This document shows, piece after piece, positions 54,301 through 64,000 of a DNA stretch of 64,000 nucleotides; the stretch's first letter is position 1, and each line of letters opens with the position of its first letter. The notes beneath the pieces were generated by a model that ran no database searches, was not told where the DNA came from, and saw only the letters and a list, made by a program, of their open reading frames with translations. The stretch is from contig NZ_FNVZ01000005.1 in assembly GCF_900104625.1 (NCBI RefSeq), positions 372,001 to 436,000 of the forward strand, read 5' to 3'. Origin of the DNA: Leptotrichia massiliensis. Its GTDB lineage: Bacteria; Fusobacteriota; Fusobacteriia; Fusobacteriales; Leptotrichiaceae. The translations under genes were made by a program, and so were the position numbers.

Positions 54301-57300
54301 TAAGACTATAATTTCGATTTTTTTCCAGAAAGAAAGTTATAATAATTTTTTTTCAAACTTTTTTCAAGGGAAAATTTACTATCATTTGTGGTATATTTAT
54401 ATGATATTGTCGCTTTATTTGATAACCCCGTTTTTACGAAAAGTTGTAGAAAAAATTGATAGAAAAAGTATTAATTATTTAGTTTTTGTGTGGATAATAT
54501 TTATGATTTTAGTACCATTTCTAAATGTTATTTTTAAGAAAAATATAAAAATATATTCTCCAGCTGGGCAATATGTCGGTTACTTCTTAATTGGCTATTT
54601 ACTTACAGAAAAGCCTTTGAATATGAAAAAATGGAAAAAATATACAGGTTTTTTAATAGCAGTGTCACTAACGGTCTTTTTAACATACATATTTACAAAA
54701 TCAAGTGGAAAATTTTTTGACTATTTTTACGATTATCACTCAGTTAGTGTATTTACAGCCACAGTTTTTCTTTATGATTTCATTGTAAATATTTTTGATG
54801 GAGAAAAAGTTTTAGGCAAAGTAAAAGGAATTATAAAGTCTGTATCAACGAAAACTTATGATATTTATTTAATTCATCCGATTTTTTTATTTTTTTGCGA
54901 AAGAATATTAAAGTCCAGAATGAATTATTTTTTATATATAACTATTACGTTTTTAATAGTATTTTTGCTATCGTTTTTTACAAGCAAAATATTAAATAGA
55001 GTATATAATTTTTTAGCTGGAATAAATAAAAGGAGGGAGAAATATGGCAGAAAAAAAGACTAGAAATAGAAAGCCATTGCCAATAGGGGTGTCTGATTTT
55101 AAGGAAATTGTAGAAAATAATTATTATTATATTGATAAAACAAAGTTAATAGAGGATATTTTACATTACAGGGCAAAAGTAAACTTATTCACACGTCCAA
55201 GAAGATTTGGAAAAACCCTTAATATGTCAATGATTAAATATTTTTTTGATATAGAAAATAAAGAAGAAAACCGAAAATTATTTAACGGATTAAATATTTC
55301 TGAAAGTGAACAGATGCAGGAGCAGGGGCAATATCCTGTTATATATATAAGTTTTAGGAATATGGAAGAAGTTAGCTGGGAAAAATGTCTGAGTCAGATA
55401 AGAGATTTAATAAGAAATATTTATATAGAATTTAAGTATATAAGAAAAAAATTGGATGAATTTGATTTGATGGATTTTAACGATATTTGTTTTAATAATG
55501 AAAATTCAAATTGGAAAGGCTCATTGAAAGCGTTGACAAAATATTTGTATGAATATTATGGGAAAAAAGCTGTTGTGCTGATAGATGAATATGATACGCC
55601 GATAATTCAGGCTTATCAGGAGGGATACTATAAACAGGCAATTTCTTTTTTTAAGAAGTTTTATGGAGATGCAATGAAAGATAATGAATATTTACAGTTT
55701 GGAATTATGACTGGAATATTGAGAATTGCAAAAGAAGGAATTTTTTCAGGATTAAATAATTTGAAAGTAAATAATATCTTTAGTGAAAAATATTCAGAGT
55801 ATTATGGACTTACCGAAAATGAAGTTATTGAGGCTGTGAAATATTATGGGCTGGAATATGAGATGGAAGATGTAAGGGAGTGGTATGACGGTTATCAGTT
55901 TGGAGAAACTGAAATTTATAATCCTTGGTCGATTATTAACTTTTTGGATGAAAAAAAATTACATCCCTATTGGATAGGCGTTTCAGGAAACAAGACAATA
56001 TATGATTTGTTAGGAAAAGCAGATAAAAAAGTAATAGAAGACCTGGAAAAACTTTTTGTTGGGAAAATAGTTTATAAGGCAATAAATGAATATATGGAAT
56101 ATGCATTTAATGCAAGTGATATATGGGAATTGTTTTTGTACAGCGGATATTTGACAACTGATGGTGAGAAAAAGGGGGAACTCTATCCATTAAGGCTTCC
56201 AAATAAAGAAATACAGACTTTTTTTAGAAAAATTTTTATAGATAGATTTGTTGGAAATTATACACAGTTTTCAAATATTGTAGAGAATTTAAAAAATGGA
56301 AAAATAGAAGAGTTTGCAAAAGGGCTTCAAGACGAGATACTTTCCTCACTTAGTTATTTTGACACGGAAAAAGATGAAAAGTATTACAAAATATTTTTAA
56401 TTGGGATATTTATAATATTGGAAAACGATTACATTAGGTTGTCGGAAAGAGAAAGTGGCTATGGAAGGGAAGATTTGGTTTTAGAGCCTAAAAATAAAAT
56501 AAATCCAGCGTATATATTTGAATTTAAAGCTGTAAATAATGAAGATGAGCTGGAAAATTATGCAAAAGCTGGGTTTGAACAGATAAAAGAGAAAGAGTAC
56601 GATGTGGAATTAAGAAATAGAGGAACAGGCAGAATTGTCTGCGTTGGGCTCGCGTTTTATAGAAAAAAAATTAAAATGAAATATGAAATAATGAAGTAAA
56701 ATTATAATTAACTATTATTCAGCAAGAATAAAACAATAGTGTTAAGTTGCTGAATGTATATTGTAAAAATGGAATTATAAGTTATGAACATTTAATTTTA
56801 AAGAAGAAAAATAAAAAAGGAAGTGTAATTTAGAATGGCAGTAAGCGGGATGAAAAAAAATTATTCCTATTTGTTTGGGATATTGACTATTTTAATGTAT
56901 TTTATAGGACTATTACTTGTAAATCGGGGACTTGGATTTACAAATGTTATTGTGATTGTTTTTTCAATGATAATTTATTATGTGGCGAATATTTACAATA
57001 TGGCAGGAAGATATAAATTACGGGATATTGTGATTATTATTGGAATTAACTTTATTCTTGTTATGATTACGACATTTTTACGTATTTTCATTCTGAATGA
57101 GGCGATAATTCTGTTTGGGCTGATTACGATGTTTCAAATTATTTATCGTTATATTATAATGATTGGGCTAGCCGAAAAGCAAAAAATCGTTTTTGTTGGA
57201 CAAAATGGATATACACAGGATTTACTCGAAAGCATAAAGAAAGATCGTCAGTATAAATTATCAGACTTTTTAAAAGAAGAAAAGACTATGGATACTTTAA

Positions 57301-60300
57301 CAGAAAAATTATTGAATTTATGTGAAAATAAAAAAGTTGATATAATTGTCGATTTTACAAGCAATCTTTTATATGATACAAAGCTTGTAGATAAACTTTT
57401 GCAGTATAAACTTGGAGGAATACAGTATTATAACTATCTGGAATTTTATGAAATATACGAAAATAAATTGCCAGTTTCAAACTTGAGTCCAAAATGGTTT
57501 TTGGAAAATACAGGATTTGAAATTTACTACAACAGTTTTAATTTGAAGGCAAAACGTATTCTTGATATAATTTTCGCACTTTTAATCGGAGTTTGTGTAA
57601 TTCCAATTATGATTGTTGCTGCAATAATAATAAAACTGGAATCAAAAGGACCGATATTCTTTATACAGGAAAGAATTGGGGAAGGAAATAAGCCATTTAA
57701 AATAGTAAAATTTCGTTCAATGACAACTGATGCTGAAAAAGATGGACCAAAATGGGCTACAAAAAACGACAACCGTGTCACAAAATTTGGAAAATTTATG
57801 CGTCTTACAAGAATTGACGAATTGCCACAACTATGGAATGTGCTGCGTGGAGAAATGAGCTTTGTAGGACCACGTCCAGAAAGAGAATTTTTTATAAAAC
57901 AGCTGGAAAAGGAAATTATGTACTACAATTTAAGACATACTGTAAAACCAGGGCTTACTGGCTGGGCACAAGTTATGTATCCGTATGGAGCGAGTATTGA
58001 AGATGCTTACAGAAAATTGCAGTATGACTTGTATTATATAAAAAATCACGATATTTTGTTTGATGTGAAGATATTGTTAAAGACAGTTACGATTGTAATT
58101 TTTGGAAAAGGGAGATAATAATTTTGGATTTTTGAGAGAAGGTAATGAAATTTATTAATGGAGGACAGAAATGAAAAAATTTATTTTAATAATTTTATCA
58201 ATTTTAGTGGTTTTATTTGTATTATTATATGTGATACTATTTCGTGATTATAAAACTTCTGAAAAAACAAAAAAATTTATAGTGTCTCAGTATAGTGATA
58301 AAAATAAAACGATAAATACTTTTTGTAGTGATTATTATGAATTTTCCAAAGCGTATAGCAAAGGGAAGGATGAATATTATGAATCAATGAATTTAAGAAA
58401 AACAGGAGAAAATATATGGACTGGTCAATATTCTAAATCAATTAATAATAAAGATGAGATTACAAAAGAAGTTATATATAAAAATGAAAAGTATTATGAT
58501 TCCAAGACAGGAAAAGAAATAACAGACTTTAAACCTTATTTTCAGACTAGTGTGATAAAATATGAGGAATTAAAAACAACAGAAGAAGTGAGTACAGGAA
58601 TTATATCAGATCATAGTCCAAATGAAGGATATTTTCGTGGAAAATATTTAAATAAAAAATTATTTAAGGAATTTTTTAAAGATTCAGACTGGAATTTAGA
58701 AGGGGATTTGAAAATGGATGTAAATTATCAAAGTATCGAACCTTTTTATTACCAAATGATAATTGAAACTGAAAATGAAAAATTACGTTTGAAGGAAAGT
58801 TGCAGATATATAAAATAAAATTTTAAAAGGAAACGATATGAATATTGGAGTAAAAAATCATTGTAGAAGGATTTGAAAAAAGTTTTAGGGAAGAATACAA
58901 ATTGGGATAGTAAAGCATAGTAAAGTTATATTATAAAAAAGAGTTGTTAAAAAAATTAGGAGAGAAAAGATGTACTTAAAAGCATTGGAGCTGACAGGGT
59001 TTAAATCATTTGCGAATAGGACTGTTGTGGAGTTTGATAATGGGATTACTTCCATTGTTGGGCCTAACGGGAGTGGAAAGAGTAATATTCTGGATGCTAT
59101 TTTGTGGGTTTTGGGAGAGCAGAGTTATAAGAACATACGGGCGAAAGAGAGTTCGGATATTATTTTTTCTGGCGGGAAGAATAAGAAGCCAAAGTCTATG
59201 GCGGAAGTCAGTCTTATTATTGATAACGGGGATAGATATCTGGATGTAGATTTTTCAGAAGTTAAGATTACTCGAAGGATTTTTAAGACTGGAGAAAACG
59301 AGTATCTAATAAATAACAAGAAATCTAGGCTTAAAGACATTCATAATCTATTTATGGATACTGGGATTGGAAAGCAGGCTTACTCGATAATTGGGCAAGG
59401 GCGTGTAGAGAGAATTATTGGCTCTTCTCCAAAGGAGTTAAAGGAGATTATTGAAGAGGCGGCTGGAGTCAAAAGGGCTAAAACTGAAAAAGAAGATTCT
59501 GAGAAAAAGTTGCAGGATTTGAAAAATGAAATTGAAAAAATTGATTATGTAGAAAAGGAATTAAAGCTACGAGTTGACTATTTGAAGGATGAACAGGCTA
59601 AGGCCAGGCTGTTTAAGGAATATACAAAAAAGATTGATGTTCAAAGGTTTATGGTACTGGAATACAATGTCAATGAAAAAAGTTCGCTAAAATATGAGTA
59701 TGAGGAAAAAAGTCAGGAAATACAGAAAGAATTAGAAAAAAGTGAAAAGAATTTTTCAGAAAAACAGGCGGAACTCCAAAGAACTAATGAAATTCGGGAA
59801 GAATTGTACAAAAATCTGGAAAGTCAAAAAAATGAAAATAGCGAAAACTTTAAAAATTTGGAAACTTTAAAAGATGAGCATTCAAAGCTAGTGAATCAAA
59901 ATTCCAATTTGGAAACGGAAGCCAATGAAAAAGCTAAGAGAAAAGATATTTTGGAAAAGGATATTGCTGAAAAAGAAGAGATTTTAAATAAGTCTAGAAA
60001 TGAGCTTGAGCTTATAACAAAGGATTTGATTGAAAAAGAAAAGGAAAAGGCTGAGTGGGAAGCAAAAGTTGGAGAATTGAAGCAGAAAAGTGATAAAATA
60101 ACACTTGAACTGAGAGAACGGGCACAAAAGAACTCTAATTTTGAAGTGGATAAAATAAAAGTCGCTGGAGAAAATGAGGATTTGGAAAAAAGAGTTTTGG
60201 CTGCGAAAACTGAAAATAAAAGGCATATCGCTGAGAAAAATATTGTAGAATCCGAGTTTAACAAAATAAATGAAGAAAAACAGACTTTTGAAATACAAAA

Positions 60301-63300
60301 ATCAGAAAATGAGAAGCAGAAACTTGAAAAAGAGCTGAAAATTCAGAAACTCAATGAAAAAACAGAGGAACTTAGAAAGGAATATTCTGGAATTAATAAA
60401 CAGAAAAATGAGATTAGTTACAAACTTCAGAATTTTGAGGTTAAACAAAAGGCGATTTCAGATGCTATTGAGAAAAATGAAACTTTTAATCGAAGCATAA
60501 AGCATATTCTGAATGAAAAAATTGATGGAGTAATTGGTGCTTTTGTTAATTTGATTGATGTTCCAGTGGGATTTGAGGAAGCGGTACAAACTTTATCTGG
60601 TGGAATGTTTCAGGATATTGTCGTAAAAGACAGTGAAATTGGGAAAAAGTGTATTGGAATCTTGAAGGAAAGAAAGCTGGGAAGAGCTTCATTTTTGCCG
60701 ATTGAAAATATTCGTGTTTCTAAAATGAATGATTTCCTGCCTACAATTGATGATGTTTCGTGGCAAAGCGACTTTAAAAATAAAATGTCAGAAGAGGAAA
60801 TTCAAAATATAATTTCAAGCACAAAAGGAAAAAATGGAATTATTGATTTTGCAAGGAATATTGTGAAAATTGATAAAAAATTTGTAAATAAAAATATAGA
60901 AAAAGTTATTCAGTTTGTGTATGGAAATTCAGTTGTTGTGGAAAATCTGGAAGTTGGAACACAGCTTTTGAAAAAAGGATTTAATGACAGAATTGTTACG
61001 CTTGAAGGGGATATTATCACTTCTCGCGGGAGAATGACGGGAGGGCATTCGTTTAGGGGTAAGGATGAAATTTTCGAGAGAAAAAAGGAATTGAAACATC
61101 TGGAAAGTGAACTTGAGAAAAATCGAAATAATTTTGGTGAACTTGAGAATAAACTGTCTAAAATTGTTTTGGAAGCTGAAAAAGTTGAGTCAGAAAGGAC
61201 AGAAATAGAAAAATTATTTGAGAATTTTAAAAATGAATATCAGGTGTTTAATGAAAACTACGATGATTTTAATATTAAATTTAGTCGAAAACAGCGGGAA
61301 ATTAATACTTTGAACTATGAAATTTCTGAAAATGAGAAATTTATTTTGGAAAAAGAAACTAAAATAAAGGAAAATCTTGAGTTAATTCAAAAAATCGAAA
61401 AAAATATTGAAGAAAATAATCTTAAAATTGAAAATTTGAATCAAGATTTGAAAAATTTTGAAAATATTGATGAATTTATTCAGAAACTGAATGCTGCCGA
61501 CAGAGATTATGAAATTTTGAAAGTTAGAACAGATAATAATAAAAATCGTTTTGCAGAAATTGAGTCTGATTATAAGAAGCTTTTGAATGAGAAAGCAGAA
61601 CTGGCTGAATTTGAAAAGAAAAGGGAAATGTTAGGAAAGGAATTATCTGTAAAAATTTCTCATAAAAAAGATGAAATTTCTGAAAATGAGAAATTAAATA
61701 AGAATATTTTAGGCGAAATTCAAAAAATTGAAAAATATATTCATGAAATTGAAGAAAAAGAGCGAAAATTTATTAGTGAAATCAAAGATATTGAAGTAAA
61801 TATGTTAAAACATAAAAATGACTATGAAAAAATCATTGAAAAAATAACACGAAACGAAAGTGAGCTCGAGTTTCAGCTGGCTGAATTTAAGGAACTGGAA
61901 AATGAAGAAATTCTTGAAAACGAGGAATATTTTGAAATTGCTGATGAGAATGAGCTGATGGCGACAAAGAAAAAACTGGCAGTAAATGAGAGAAGCAGAA
62001 CTGACATTGGAGTAGTGAATCTTGGCTCAATTGAAGAATTTGAGCATGAAAATGAGCGGTATCAGAATATTGCCGCACAGAAAAAAGATTTACTCGAAAG
62101 CCGAGAAGCATTGCTTGGGTTTATTCAGGAAATTGAAGAGGAAGTTACAAGTAAATTTTTTATAGCTTATGAACAAATAAATAAAAATTTTCAGTATATG
62201 TGTGAAACTATTTTAAATGGAGCAAAAGGGCTGATTAAAATGACAGATCCTGAAAACTTGCTTACAACTGGCTTGGAACTTAGTGTAAAATATAAAAATA
62301 AGCCGGAACAGACTTTACTTTTACTTTCAGGTGGGGAAAAATCAATGCTTGCAGTATCCTTTATAATGGCAATCTTTATGTTTAAGCCGAGTCCATTTAC
62401 TTTCTTTGATGAAATTGAGGCGGCACTGGATGAAAAAAATACAAAAAAAATTGTAGAGCTTCTGCATCAGTTTATTGACAAATCGCAGTTTATATTAATT
62501 ACTCATAATAAGGAAACAATGAAGGGTTCTCATAGACTTTATGGGGTTACGATGAATAAGGAAATTGGGGAAACTAAAATTGTTTCGGTGGACGTGTAAT
62601 TTAATAAACTTTTTTACTGGAAATTTTTTGATATTTTTGATAGAATATAGGTAAAATTTATAATATATAAAAATTACTTTAAAGCTGAATTTCAAATTAA
62701 AAAACATTTAATTTTTTTTATATTAAAGAAATTTAGTTATATAAAGTACGATTAAAACTTGAAAGGAGATATGTGTAAAAAGATTTTCACATAATTGAGA
62801 AAATGTTAAAAAAATTATTAGGTTTAGTAGCAATATTTTTGTTATCAGTTATAGGTTTTGCTGATGTAGATATTTCACAGATAGCGAGTGATTATCCATA
62901 TAAAGATAGTGCAATAGCGGCAACAGTTCTTGGAACACCTGCTGATCAGCAGTACAAATTTAAAAACCCAAAGGGTCCAAAAGTTAGAAAATTTACGACA
63001 ACCAAAAAGATTCCTGAAATATTAAGACAATGGAAGGATTATGAGTATGGTGTATGGACTCAAAAAGGTAAAAAAGCACCACTTATGATTATAATTTCAG
63101 GAACAGGTTCACTTTATAACAGTGGAATGTCACTTTATTTAGCAAATGTTTTTTATGACAAGGGATACAATGTAATTGCATTTAGCTCACCAACAACAAT
63201 GCCTTATATTGTAAGTCAAAGTAAAAATACATATGCAGGGTATATAAAAGATGAAACGACACAAATGTATTCTTTGATAAGTCAGGCTATTTCAAAAGAA

Positions 63301-64000
63301 AAAGGCGATGGAATGAAAATTGATAAAACTTATATCGGCGGTTACAGTTTAGGTGGTTTTCAGTCACTTTTACTTCATGAACTTGATGAAAAAAATAATA
63401 GAAGAATTGGAATTAACAAATCATTATTATTAAATTCACCAATTAGTATTTTAACTGCAACACAGAATTTAGACAATTTTTTGGTGAAAAATGGAATTTA
63501 CGATGCTAGAAGTTTGGAAAAATATATGGATACAATATTTAGCAGACTTATGTATGATGACACAATAAAAATAAAAGATATAGAATTTTCAAACTTAACT
63601 ACTTCATTAGGAAAATTAGGACTTGGAGAAAAAGATTTTGAAGTATTGACAGGGCTATTATTTCGATTTTATTCAGCTAATATGACTTTTGCTGGAGAAG
63701 TGTTCAGCGGTAGAAACGCAACTGGTAGACTTTCAGATAAAAAATCTTACAAACGTTTTGATTCTGTTTCAAAAGAATTTAGAGAAGGTTTGTCTGTTGC
63801 ATTTGATGAATATGCAAAAGAAATTTTGTATCCATATTTGAAGAAAAATAGAAATCCTAATCTTGATTTTAATGAATTTGTAGAAGAATTTGATTTAAAA
63901 CATAGTCAAGATTTTATAAATAGAAATAATAAAAATATTATATTTATAACATCTACAAATGATGTACTGTATTCGAGTCAGGATTTAGATTATATAGAAA

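Overview
The window looks like chromosomal DNA of a Leptotrichia-type member of the Fusobacteriota. The evidence is strong A+T richness with AGA-dominated arginine codons, a Gram-negative cell surface (an OmpA-type C-terminus, β-barrel proteins, and two very large autotransporters with the Leptotrichia/Fusobacterium N-terminal segment), and a diaminopimelate pathway next to Clostridia-like regulation (CIRCE, lysine riboswitch). This is judged from sequence features alone, without a database search.

Layout. 1-8.1 kb: the tail of an OmpA-domain gene, a P-type Ca2+ ATPase, an HU protein, and a TrpXYZ-like ABC importer operon with two tandem substrate-binding lipoproteins. 8.2-22.7 kb: two giant paralogous autotransporters, each with its own promoter, a long 5' leader carrying TCACT-type tandem repeats, and a terminator. 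22.7-24.4 kb: a small membrane protein and a decayed RelB/YoeB toxin-antitoxin pair. 24.35-27.1 kb: clpB under a consensus promoter and CIRCE operator. 27.1-33.1 kb: an accessory island with a 55-codon gene behind a perfect consensus promoter, a double-barrel outer-membrane protein, and a mosaic secreted glycosidase (Cys repeats, GH39-like, Ca2+ repeats, GH16-like); related degenerate repeats lie on both sides. 33.15-39.0 kb: a lysine-riboswitch-controlled lysine/DAP cluster (lysA, aspartokinase, SDR, dapF, dapA). 39.05-40.5 kb: a single protein that appears to join a CARF-like sensor, a HEPN RNase motif and a minimal CRISPR polymerase (mCpol) palm domain. 40.9-49.2 kb: mostly housekeeping genes (M18 aminopeptidase, split chromate transporter, Sel1 and TPR proteins, TtcA-like tRNA thiolase, GH13 α-glucosidase, CinA N-domain protein). 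49.3-53.7 kb, minus strand: a methyltransferase plus two-gene ABC exporter unit. 53.9-58.8 kb: acyltransferase, AAA/PD-(D/E)XK protein, sugar-phosphate transferase and a small membrane protein. 59-62.6 kb: SMC. 62.8 kb to the end: the start of a secreted α/β-hydrolase.

The main candidate for a new system is the protein at 39053-40537. It carries motifs for making a cyclic nucleotide, sensing one, and cutting RNA in one chain, with no CRISPR array or other cas gene in the window. It starts 29 bp after dapA, so it may be read through from the lysine operon. Secondary leads are the hidden 55-codon gene, the shared leader repeats of the autotransporters, and the mosaic glycosidase whose C-terminal GH16-like module has lost the usual nucleophile and differs in codon use.
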